64,000 nt of DNA from Apium graveolens (taxonomy: Eukaryota; Streptophyta; Magnoliopsida; Apiales; Apiaceae), in assembly GCF_009905375.1 (NCBI RefSeq), contig NC_133655.1, positions 168,073,995 to 168,137,994 of the forward strand, given 5' to 3'. Positions 35,501 to 45,435 of this stretch are shown here, piece by piece; the stretch's first letter is position 1, and each line of letters starts with the position of its first letter. The position numbers were made by a program, and so were the translations under genes. Below the pieces are notes generated by a model. That model was not told where the DNA came from, did not search any database, and saw only the letters and a program-made list of their open reading frames with translations.

Positions 35501-37144
35501 AACTGAGGGGGAGAACATTTTAGTTCAAATCAACAAAGTAATTGTACCTTCAATTACTATCTCCAAGCCACCAGTTGCAGATGGTATAGATCTTATAAAT
35601 GCAGCAACAGCAAATTTGAAAGATGCTGATAAAGAAGAGTTGACTCTGATCAACTGGAAAAAGATTGATGAGGAAATACAGAAAAAGTTTCAATTAATCA
35701 AGGAACCAGATCAGTCAGCCATCCATCACTCTCATGTCAAGCCAATCAATGTGAATGAGATGAGCATGAACTATCTGGAGAAAGTACAATCTTCCTGCAT
35801 CAAGACTACAAAGGCTGAGATAATTCTTAAACCAAGGGCAAACTATCCAAAGTCATCTTTGAAGAACCCTATAGATACTGTGTATGAGACACCCAAGCCT
35901 GATGAAAAGAAGCTTCTGTCAAGATCTATTCTCCTTTACAAAGATCCAAGTGATTCAGCCTCAAGAAAGAGAATTGCAAAAATATTCAGAAATGGGAAGG
36001 AAATTTGTGTGGTAGCTGGACATCCACAATTTGCTCATGCAAAGGAAGAAGAAAAAGCCAGATTGAAGCAGGAAAAGAGGCAAGCTGCTCTAGATGCAAA
36101 GAAGTCTAAATAAAAGAAAGAACAGTTTGCTATCTTGACCAAGCTACAGGCTGTGAACTCTTCTCAACAAATTCCCTCTCAACCAACTCAAGCTACTGAA
36201 TCAAAGAAGAAGATTGAAGAACAGAAGAAATCTCCAAGAAAGAAAGAACTGTCTAAAAGAACAAAAAGAAGTTGGATATTGTTAACAAGGAATTGGAAGA
36301 TCAATTTCCAATGGAATCCACTAAAGCTGAAACTCAAGCATCAAAGCCCTCTATGGTATTTGAAGACATAAGGGTGGTGGACCCCTACAGGAACATACAT
36401 GAAGAGCCTATTGTGCTAAAGGATGAGCCAATAGAGTGGGATAAATTACCAATTCCTGACTTCAACTTGCCAATTCTCACCAAGCCAAGAAGGATAAAAT
36501 CAAGGGCAATCAAGAAAGTGAAGTTGTCACCTCTCAAATCCAAGGCAGTAGTCAAAGCTCAACCCAAGATCAACAAGGGAGACTACCTGTACTTGTGTGA
36601 CATCAAAGAATTCTCAGACCTAAACCTTTATCTGGAGGAGCTGGATGAGGTAAGGGCAATTGATGCATACAGAAACCTACCTGAAAGGTTGGTATTCAAG
36701 TACAAAGGAGGAAGGGAGATTCAGTGGCCTCTTCACAGGATACTTCAAGAAAGCCAAGCTGTGTTGATCAAAGTCTATTCATCCTTCAAGAAAAACTTTG
36801 GGTTTAATGTAACTGCAAGAAGATTAGTATTGAAGAAGATTGAGGAGCTAAGGAGTGTTAGAGCCAGAGATGCACTACCCAAAACTCTTAACATCCTATA
36901 CACAGGGAGAAGAGTGCATCTAAGGCCCTACTGGCTGATGGAATTCATGGATGACAAGGGTGTGAGAAGATTCTTCAGATTAGAAGACCAATTGAGTATC
37001 TCTAGCAATGAGACTCTCTTGGAAATGCAAGAAATGTTAGATCTCTCAGAATCTGATGAATTAGAATTCCACAAATAGCTCCAGAATCAAATTGAAGAAA
37101 ACAACAGAAAGCTTGGAAGAAGATCCAGACCTTCAAGAAACTAG
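32571..37144 (+). pseudogene. Element A third ORF (Sirevirus 'envelope-like' position), broken
   Basis: The start MAPVVKIMSQTGFIYEKNN opens a frame of 1181 codons to TAA at 36111-36113, where A2 has Gln. It continues as homology through a 1-bp deletion near 36270 and a further TAG at 37076-37078 to the family's natural end near 37144. The first ~260 residues form a globular-looking domain shared with element D, reminiscent of the 'putative plant transposon protein' domain seen in many plant retroelement ORFs. Next come a Ser/Thr/Lys-rich region, acidic low complexity, a coiled-coil-like segment at nucleotides about 35320-35430, three KGE-rich repeats, and a basic C-terminal domain (FKKNFGFNVTARRL). 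I see no clear signal peptide or membrane anchor, so an envelope function is unsupported. Nucleotides 34232-34348 hold the motif cluster. Confidence 0.8.
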
Positions 37145-37332
37145 AAAAATCTGCTCAGGCTAGAGGAGCATCTTGAACTGACTGTGAGCCAAACCTTGTA
37201 TATCTTGTTTAAATTGAAGCACTTTCAGTTTTATCTACTTATCTTTAAAGATATATGTTTAGGATGTTTTGTTATCATCAAGTATCTCTTAATTTATGGC
37301 TACAATTCCAGTAGACATAAATTGGGGGAGAT
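37145..37332 (+). other. Element A 3' untranslated region and polypurine tract
   Basis: There is no coding sequence. The segment ends in ATTGGGGGAGA (37321-37331), the polypurine tract one base before the 3' LTR. Confidence 0.8.
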
Positions 37333-38355
37333 TGTTGTGAATATGTTATGCACTTGATGATTACCTAAACAAAACATCTAAGTAGATTTTACTTAGTGAA
37401 ATAATGTAGCACTCGACGGATAAGAATTATAGTCCCGACGGATAACTCATTTTAGTCCCGACGGATGAGTAACTTATTATCCATCGAGTGAGTAGCTTAT
37501 GTAATAATAAGTTTATAGCACAGTGTTGTATGCACCTTTGTATAGAATCTGTAGTAGCATATAAGTCATGTTGACTTTAACTAGATATGCAGAATAGGTT
37601 GATTAACTGTACATAAGCAATGTCTTGCAATTTTGTATAAGTGAAATGAAGTCAAGTGCCAAAATAGCTACCAACGGATGATTAACAAAGTTTCGACGGA
37701 TGATCAAATGACTATCAACGGATGTTTAAAATAGCAGTCGACGGATGATCAAGTAAGTCATCGACGGATGATCTGAAAGTCGACGGATGATCATATCAAG
37801 ATTCAAACATCAGTTGAACAGTGAAAGCTGACACACAGCCGTCGAGTTAGATACAAACACACTGTGGAAGCCCATTAACTGGGTAATAGAGGACGAAAAG
37901 CAGCAAAGATCAAGACTGTTAGATTTTATATTTATTCAGTTCTTTTGACTTTGTAATCTTGGTAATATATAAACCAAGAGAGTAGAAAATAAAAAAAACA
38001 ACTAAGAGAGCTAAGAAACAAACACAGAGAAATCTTTGTAAGCACTATCTTTAGCATTTCCTGTGTTCTTAGTAGTTCTATTTTGTATAAGCAGCTGTGA
38101 GCATTTCTGCACACAGAGTCCTCTCGATATATTAAATATATCTCTGGTGGAATTGTTTAAATCCACCAGAAAGTTTTTAAAGACTCTTGTTTTTAATTAC
38201 TCTTGTTTTGATTCATTAAAGTTTATATTCCGCATTGTGCTAATCAAAACAAATATATCTATAATCGAGTTGAACATTTTTATCTCAAGAAAAAGTTCAA
38301 GAATTCCATTCAACCCCCCTTCTGTAATTCTTGCTATATTGTTAAGGGACTAACA
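37333..38355 (+). repeat. Element A 3' LTR
   Basis: This 1023-bp LTR is the partner of 13476-14498. It keeps the same motif array at about 37410-37850 with small changes: one copy that is GTTGGCGGATG in the 5' LTR is still GTCGACGGATG here. Confidence 0.95.
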
Positions 38356-39155
38356 CTTTGTGAGAATGAAAACTGTGTTACTTTTAGATAAACCGTCCTA
38401 GTGTACTCAAATGCAGTCTCTTATGATACATTTATGGTACAATGCAAGACTAAATAATGTGTTGAGCAATATACCGCCTTAAGAGAAGTCTATAGAAACT
38501 GTTGTACTACACTAAGGTGCACCAATGAGAGTGTAGGTGAATTAGAAGAACTAAATAAACTCCAAATTGAAAATGATAAGTTAGTTCTTGATAATGTCAC
38601 ATTGTAAATCTTAAGTAGACAAATCAATATTTAGATCTTAAGATTAAAAAGTACGTTGAGACAGAGGAAGAGCTTCAGAGCAAAATTACATATTTAGATA
38701 ATAAATTACATGTTTTTACCTATGTTGCTAATCTTGTTAAGAAACTCATAGCTGATCAAGTAGTTGGTGCAAAGGGTGGGATAGATCTAGACTATGAAGA
38801 ACTTAGAAAATCTGCTAAGAAACGTGTAGTTGAGGATGACCCTGAGGAAAAAGTTGCCAATCCCCCTAGTACACCTCATGTTCTAAAAGGAGCTACAAAG
38901 CCTCAATTTAAGAAAGCTATTGTTGAGGCCTTTGATGAATATAATCTCTATATTCATCAAGAGATGCTTTCTGAGGATCTTGAGAGCTCGGGGAGATAAA
39001 AGGAAAAGAAACCTATGTTTGTTGCTAGTGACACTGATCAATCTAATGTAGTTATAGGTTTTAATTCAAAGACTAAGAGAAGCAGGAATAAAAATGGTAG
39101 GATAGGAGTTAATGGCCCTATGAAGTTATGTAATAATTATGGCTCTGATTGTCAC
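38356..39155 (+). pseudogene. Element B gag, 3' part, truncated at a deletion junction
   Basis: Broken frames resemble the central and C-terminal gag of A/A2: a coiled-coil-like stretch (LEELNKLQIENDKLVLDN), then KTKRSRNKNGRIGVNG and a decayed second zinc knuckle (KLCNNYGSDCHL) near 39120-39160. B ends here without pol or a 3' LTR, and minus-strand sequence of element C begins at about 39155. The exact junction is blurred by a few shared bases. Confidence 0.65.
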
Positions 39156-41916
39156 CTTAACTTACAAATGTAATCCTTTAGATGTGTAGGTTTATGAGAT
39201 TCCCGAGTGGACCTTCTTAATGGTAAAGAAAATAATCGAAGAATGAGTAGTATTAGTTCTGGAGGAAGATCAATGTTCAAGAGATACACTATTATGACGA
39301 TAAGGTATGTGTTGATCATAAAGAGAAGACTGATTTGTGAAATTCTGATGAAAAACATCAATAATATCAGCAAGATTAATGGGATCATAAGGTGTGTGAT
39401 CTGGAAGAAAAACTGAGTAGTAGAAACAATAGGTAACTGAGACATGTGAAATGAAAAATTTCAACTTCACATCTCGAGATTAAAATTTTGCTCATAATCA
39501 AATTGAAAACTTTATACCTTTAGTGGAAGCTGAGTATCCAAGAAAGACACAAGGTTGAGCCCTTCGTTCAAATTTGATTCTATTTCTCTTAGGAGTATAA
39601 ACGAAATAGACACTTAAAACACCAAATATAAGAATAGTCAGGTTTATTCTTAAAAAGTTTCTCATATGGGGTTACATTTTCTAAGTACTTTAGTGGCATT
39701 TTTTAAATAAGAAATATAGAACACTGCACACAGTCACTCCAGTATTTTGAAGGAACGTTACACTGGAAAAATAATGCACGAGCAATTTTGAAGAGATGTT
39801 TATGTTTACATTCAACCACTTCGTTCTGTGAGGTGTAGCAGAATAACTTGTTTGATACAATATACCATAAGAGTGATAGACATGTAAGATTTGACTGGGA
39901 AAAAGTTCTAGGGCATTGTTAGTTCAAATGATTTTAACAGTGGAATTAAATTGAGTTTTGACAAACTGAAGAAAGATTTTAATATTAGAAACTGAATCCA
40001 ATTAGATTTCATAAAATACACCCATTTAGCTTTACTATAGTTATCAACAATTGTAATGAAATAACGACATCTATTATGTGTGGGAGTGTGATAAGGCCCC
40101 CAAACATCAATGTGTAAAAGATCAAAGATTTTGTTTATTTTTACTGTATTAGAACCAAATGACACATGTGTTATCTAGACGTATGATAAATGGTACATAT
40201 ACAAGCTGAAAGATTAGTGGTATTTACATTGGGAACAATAAAACTGAGTTTTGAAAATAGTATATGTCCTAGTCTAAGATGAAACAATTTTTCCTCATCT
40301 AGCTTAGAACTAATACAATACGAGCCATAGAACTTAAAATAATAGATGCCTTGTTTGACAGGAAATAATGAGCTTTAAAATGAGAAAAGGGACCCTCTTC
40401 TGCAAAATACAACCTTTAAATAGTTTACCAAGAAGCAGTGGAGAATTCATTGAATGCCCCTGCAAGAATCAAAAGTAAAGTACACTGTACAAGCAGAATC
40501 CTTAACAAGCTTGTTAACATAAATCAAGTTAAACTTAAAAAAGAAGCATATAGTAAATTAGTGAGTTGAAGAGAATTATTGAGTATGATATTACCAATGT
40601 GTATGGCTCGAATTTTAGTACCATTTGGAATAGTTATGAAACTATCATTTGAATGTATCTCTTAAAACGTATGAAAAAATTCTAGTGATGAACATAGATG
40701 ATCATATCCTCCATTATCAATTATCCAATTGTTAGTGTGGGTAGATGATAAGAGATAAGTACCTGCTAAAGGAGCATTTCCAGAATATGAGTCCTGATCA
40801 GTTGTAGTTGTCTGATCTAACAAAGCCATGAGCTGATTTTATTGATCCACAGAGATAGGTGGAGAAGATGGTAATCCAACAACATTAGCATTAGAACCAT
40901 CAGAGGTGTCAGAATTGATCACTTGACTATCATCAGGAGTATCATTAGAAGCATGATTTGCAAATTATCTTGGCTGAGTTGGCTTGAGTCTTGGTGAATA
41001 ACTATTCAACTTGAAACACCTTTCTTTTCTATGGCATGGGATATTACATTGATCAAAAAAATATGTAACCTTCCTCAGCTGAAATCCAGCACTAGTAGCA
41101 TAAGTTCTGCCAGATTGAGCCTTTCCAAATCTCTGAAAATTAGTAAATGTTCTGAAACTTTGATTCTTATTAACAGCAAAAGAAATCGATTTATGTATAT
41201 AAGCCAATTTAGAAATTTCCTTGTGCCTTTGTCCTTGAAATAACATCCTATGGACTTGGGGCAACAAAGGCATATAATCCATTATCAAAATCTGAGACCT
41301 AACATTAGCATAGTCACTAGACATCTTTATCAAGAAAATCATTAGCCTATGTTCTTGCTAAATTTTAAGAACCTTTAGAGTAATATTGTTGTTACAATTT
41401 GTACATTCACATTTATCCAAAGGCTTGAGATTGTAAATCTCATCCTAGATTCTTTAATTTTCAACTGAGTATAGTAATCAGAAATTGAAGCAGTGCCTTA
41501 TGAAATCCATGACACCTCATGTTTAAAAGCATATAATTATGCATATGATGCTTGACCAAAATGTTCTTCAAAGATCGAGTCATATTGCTCTAGCAGTGTC
41601 CACATAATGTATGCTAGCAGCTATTTGAGGCTCTAAAGCAATAATAAGCCATCCAGTTATCATGTTATTGCATTGTGACCATGATTTATATTCATGTGTT
41701 GTAACTTGTGGTTTCATAAGAGTGCCATCAACAAAACACATTTTATTCTTAGCTATGAGTCCAATCACCATGGATCGTTTCCAATTTCCATAACAGATTC
41801 CATCAAAAGGTGTAGTAACATTTAATTCTAGTATTATCTGAAGGATGCAAGTAATACACACTGGAAGGATCTAGAGTCAATTCTATCTGATTTTCATCTT
41901 GAGTCGTAGTCGCCAT
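39156..41916 (-). pseudogene. Element C gag, protease and integrase remnant
   Basis: Read on the minus strand from an ATG at 41914-41916 (MATTTQDENQIEL). The gag N-terminal domain (NWKRSMVIGLIAKNKMCFVDG) comes first. A degraded zinc knuckle near 41000-41050 (CNIPCHRKERCFKL) follows. The protease region near 40720-40680 has its DSG active site as DNG. The integrase core (LLHIDVWGPYHTPTHN, ITIVDNYSKAKWVYFMK) is at 40165-39908. The integrase-RT linker (LRRSTRESHKPTHLKDYIC) is at about 39210-39160. Many stops and frameshifts are present. Homology stops just where RT should begin. Confidence 0.75.
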
Positions 41917-42275
41917 GAATTGTAAAAAAAAATGTTTTTAATTTGGAGAGATTTGGGTATTCAGAGTAAAATTCAGATCAACAGAGTTTTGGGATCGAAA
42001 TTGAAGAAATAACAATGATTCAGGGAGATTTAGATCAAATTTGAGAAGATAACAGATTCATATTAAAAGCAAAACTCAACGATCAATATAATACTAATTC
42101 AAAAAATCAACACCTTACTAATTATATTGCAGATTTTTAACAATCTCATGGCTCGTATTATGAAGAACAATCATTAAGACATGATTACTAAAACGAGAAG
42201 AAAAGATCAAGAAGAGTATGTAACAATCATACTTGACGCATAAATGTAAAACAAAGATGAATATATGATCATACT

Positions 42276-42287
42276 GCTCTGATACCA
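42276..42287 (-). other. Element C primer binding site
   Basis: The minus strand reads TGGTATCAGAGC immediately after the LTR end. It is complementary to initiator-Met tRNA and fixes the orientation of C. Confidence 0.85.
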
Positions 42288-42606
42288 TGTTATCAGTTGT
42301 GGTTTAGAAGAAAAGTGTATGAAATCTTAATCTTCCATTAATGAACAAAACTTATTTACAGAGAGAAATATCAAGAGAGATATATTGTTTTTATCTTATT
42401 TAAGAAATAATTAACTAACTAACTCTAAAAAATAAGTATCTATCTATTATTTACAATCTACAAGATGATGACGTAATTGACTGTACATTGCTGATATGGA
42501 AGGAGCACACAAAGAATGTGTTAAACAATGTTGATCTGTTGTGCAGTGCTGAGTTGTCTGAGCTGATGTCTGAGTTGATGTCATTGATAAATGATATAGC
42601 TCAATA
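42288..42606 (-). repeat. Element C 5' LTR
   Basis: This 319-bp LTR runs TGTTATCAG...GCTCAATA on the plus strand and is homologous to 9121-9388. The end is ATA where the other copy has ACA, an apparent single change. The flank ATAAC (42607-42611) nearly matches ATAAT before the other LTR. Confidence 0.75.
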
Positions 42607-43220
42607 ATAACAATAACTCTACCTATTTTAACTCAACTATTATCTACATTATCATTAGTTTTCTTACTTTCTTTAGTCGGTTGTTTAGTCCTCACTAGCC
42701 ACCCCTTAGTTCCTTACTTTCTTTAGTTGGTTATTAACTCCCCACATATCACGCTGAAAAATCATATCAATTTAAGATCCTTATCTTTATTCTGTATTTG
42801 ATATGATTTTTGAAAAATATTTTTTCAAATAATTGTTTGAGAGTGTTTTCTATATATTTTTTCAGAAGTTTAATTTAGTTGTGATGAATTTTATATACTT
42901 TTTTAACAATAGCTCACTTACAAAAGCAGATGCAGGTATAAAATAAAATGTATAGTGGCTTTTAATATAATACTTCTCTTCGCATCTAAATACACATTAT
43001 AGTAAAGGCTTCTTGATGTAAAATATATATACATTGCTTGTTTAATTTCTTAATTTGCAGTTGGAGTTCTGATATTTAAAAAATTAAAGATTATAATGTA
43101 GTTTCCAACTTGTATTCGGTTACATAAAATCATTATCTAGTAGAATGATTATAGTTAATAGTATGAGATTTAAAAAAAGGCAAATTTACATGAAATTGTC
43201 AAGCCTATATCCTAAACATA
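42607..43220. other. AT-rich intergenic spacer
   Basis: No gene was seen. A diverged direct duplication of about 50 bp is visible (CTTACTTTCTTTAGT near 42665 and again near 42715). The rest is AT-rich. Confidence 0.5.
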
Positions 43221-43660
43221 GCATACAAGGTCGACATAGCATACAAGATCCGCAATGCCTACAAGGTCTACAATGCATGCAAGGTCCAAAACGCATGCAA
43301 GGTCCATAATGCATGCAAGGTCCACCTAGCATACAAGATCCACAATGCCTGCAAGGTCCACAACGCATACAGGTCCATATAGCATACAAGGTCTGAATTC
43401 CTACAAGGTCCGCAATGCCTACAAGGTCCACAATGCCTACAAGGCCCATAATACATGCAAGGTCCATAATATCTTAAAAGTCTATAATACAGACAAGGTC
43501 CCAAATGCATGTAATGTCTGCAAAGCCTCCAAAGTCATGAATGCATGCAAGGTCCACACTCTCTACAAGGTCTACATTGCATGCGAGGTTCACATTACTT
43601 GTAAGGTTCACAATGCCTTTAAGGTTCACAAAGTCTCTAATGTCCATAAAATCCATAAAT
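43221..43660. repeat. 18-bp minisatellite, about 24 diverged copies
   Basis: The consensus unit is close to GCATGCAAGGTCCACAAT. Units vary at several positions and two have a 1-bp loss. Because 18 is a multiple of three, both strands stay open and give repetitive Cys/His/Gly-Pro-rich pseudo-ORFs. These look like artefacts of the repeat and not genes. Confidence 0.9.
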
Positions 43661-43833
43661 GTTGGACATGACATGTTATATAAATAGATAAAATACGTTC
43701 AAGAAAATGTCAACAAAGAACAATGCACTGACACCTACAACAAAGCTGATAAAAATACTTGATATGGACATCAGTACAAAACATATCTGACACAAGATTG
43801 ACATTGACCCCGACCAAGATCCTAATTTATAGC
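43661..43833. other. Short spacer before element D
   Basis: No feature was recognised. Its last five bases (CTATAGC context) would hold the target site of D, but the partner copy lies outside the window. Confidence 0.4.
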
Positions 43834-45248
43834 TGTTAGATAATGAATCACACACAGGGGGGTGAGTGTGTGTTTTTCTGCTTTTTTTGAATTGTTTAAG
43901 GTGGTGAACAAAGTAAATTAAATCTTGTAGAGAAATGTGTTAATACTGAAATTAAAAAAGTAAGAATAGTTGACACAGATCTTTCAAAACTCACTTAATT
44001 TTATATTAAAATTAAGAATGTTTTGCTACAAAATTTCTAGGCTTTTTGTTGATAAAGAGCTTAGTTTCTTCCTTGAGAGAATACAAGACTTTTCTGATTT
44101 AAATTGTTACAACTCATAAAGCATCCGGTGTTTACTTTCCAGTGTTTACTTTATAGAACAGTAAACACTGGTTATTACACAACATGCAATAGCATGAACT
44201 AAACCCTATTTTTAGATAATCAAATCTTTCTATTTCTGGCTTAGTGTGTCTTTGCTAATCTTGCACGCCTGTGACTTTACTCTGCGAGTTAATCTTGGCC
44301 TTTGATCTCGTACTCTTCAAGCTGCTTTTGTAGACTTGTCAATCCAACTGATTAGATTTTTTGTTGATTGATAATCTTGGATATTGAACTGGTCTGCATT
44401 TTGTACTTTGAGTTTTACCTCGAGATCTCCAGTTTTATATATCGAGAACTTGACATCTCGATAGGTATAATGGCTTATCGAGATCTCTCATTACTCTATA
44501 ATTGTTTTAACTTGTGGAGGTCTTTGAGTTCTCTATAAGAGAATTTAGCTTGTCGAGGTCTCTCATCATCATGTCTTCACTTTGGCTTATCGATATCTCT
44601 GAGTTCTCTAGTGACTAATTGACTTGTCGATAACTCAGAGTTCTCTAGTGATATTTGACTTGTCGATATCTCAGAGTTCGCTAGTAAAATTTGACTTGTC
44701 GATAACTCAGAGTTTTCTAGTGATATTTGACTTTGATATCTCAGAGTTCTCTAGTTAAATTTGACTTATCGATATCTCTGAGTTCTCTAGTGAAATTTGA
44801 CTTGTCGATGTCTCTGATTCTCTAGTGAAGAAATGACGTGTCGATATCTCCAATTTTCATATCTTCAATTTGGCTTGTCGATATCTCTGAGTTCTCTAGT
44901 AGCTTTTCTGACTTCTCTATAAGTCACTCTGGAGTTCTCGAATGACTTCTCTATAACACTAAATCTGTGACTTGTAGAGATCTTGACTTAAAACATTTTT
45001 CTCAAAACAGATCTATTCAACTCCAAGCTTCTTCAGAATTCTTCCGAGGCATGATCTTCTTGATCTTCTTCCAGATAGAATTCTTAGGCTTGATACTTCT
45101 TACAGAAAAAAACTCTAGTATGCTATTTAACATTTTTACAGACTTTAAATGTTACAATACAAAATGCAAACTAAGATTACAATACAACTTACTTAAGGTT
45201 GTCAATTTGACTTAGTCTTGTTATTGTACATGCATGTCTTGCACAACA
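43834..45248 (-). repeat. Element D 3' LTR
   Basis: About 1415 bp. On the plus strand it starts TGTTAGATAATG and ends GCACAACA, so in element orientation it reads TGTTGTGC...ATCTAACA, like the A family ends. A polypurine tract (complement of CTCCCCCAATTTG) abuts it at 45251-45263. At about 44410-44960 it has about eleven variants of TCGATATCTCTGAG or TCGAGATCTC, upstream (in element orientation) of a TATAAA at 44150-44155. Confidence 0.8.
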
Positions 45249-45435
45249 ATCTCCCCCAATTTGTGAGAAGATTGCTTATCAAAAATTCATGCCCATTAAC
45301 AAGACTAACCCTAAGCTACAATTGAAAATAAGACTAATATAAAGATTGACTCAAATACATCATTTATACAACAGGTGATTTCTTGAGTTTAAACAGTTAT
45401 ATACATCATAAAAAAACTGGGACTTTTGATTCTGA
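45249..45435 (-). other. Element D 3' untranslated region with polypurine tract
   Basis: No coding sequence. The minus strand reads CAAATTGGGGGAGA directly before the LTR, nearly the same tract as in elements A and A2. Confidence 0.8.

Larger units (their letters stand above)
13476..38355 (+). mobile_element. Element A: Sirevirus-like Ty1/copia retrotransposon, split by element G
   Basis: Without the G insertion this is a 13.1-kb element: 5' LTR 13476-14498, primer site, gag, pol, a third ORF of about 1.5 thousand codons, polypurine tract and 3' LTR 37333-38355. Both LTRs are 1023 bp, with about 15 differences by eye (about 1.5%). Flanks are CTATG (13471-13475) and CTTTG (38356-38360), a 5-bp duplication with one mismatch. 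A long gag, pol in the order protease-integrase-RT-RNase H, and an extra ORF between pol and the 3' LTR fit the SIRE/Maximus lineage. All three ORFs carry nonsense changes, so it is not autonomous. Confidence 0.9.
9121..42606 (-). mobile_element. Element C: outer degenerate Ty1/copia retrotransposon, split by nested insertions
   Basis: This is the outermost level of a four-level nest. Its 3' LTR is at 9121-9388 and its 5' LTR at 42288-42606, both in minus orientation. Near-matching 5-bp flanks ATAAT (9116-9120) and ATAAC (42607-42611) fit a decayed target duplication. The right piece carries the primer site, gag, protease and integrase; the left piece carries the end of RT and RNase H. The RT core between them is missing, presumably removed by a deletion that also took the 3' half of inserted element B. 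Strong LTR divergence and many stops show it is the oldest element of the nest. Confidence 0.75.

Noticed and set aside
32571..37144. Calling ORF3 a retroviral envelope gene
   Set aside because: I saw no signal peptide, furin-like site or membrane anchor. Only its position matches the envelope-like ORF of SIRE elements.
37145..37332. Possible host gene in the gap before the A 3' LTR
   Set aside because: The segment is shared with A2 (60896-61084) and ends in the polypurine tract, so it is element 3' UTR.
43221..43660. Possible CRISPR-like array
   Set aside because: Units are contiguous 18-bp tandem copies without unique spacers, and the DNA is plant nuclear.
43186..43674. Overlapping ORFs on both strands with Cys/Gly/Pro-rich repeats
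   Set aside because: They are produced by an 18-bp tandem repeat whose unit is a multiple of three. There are no non-repeat coding features.
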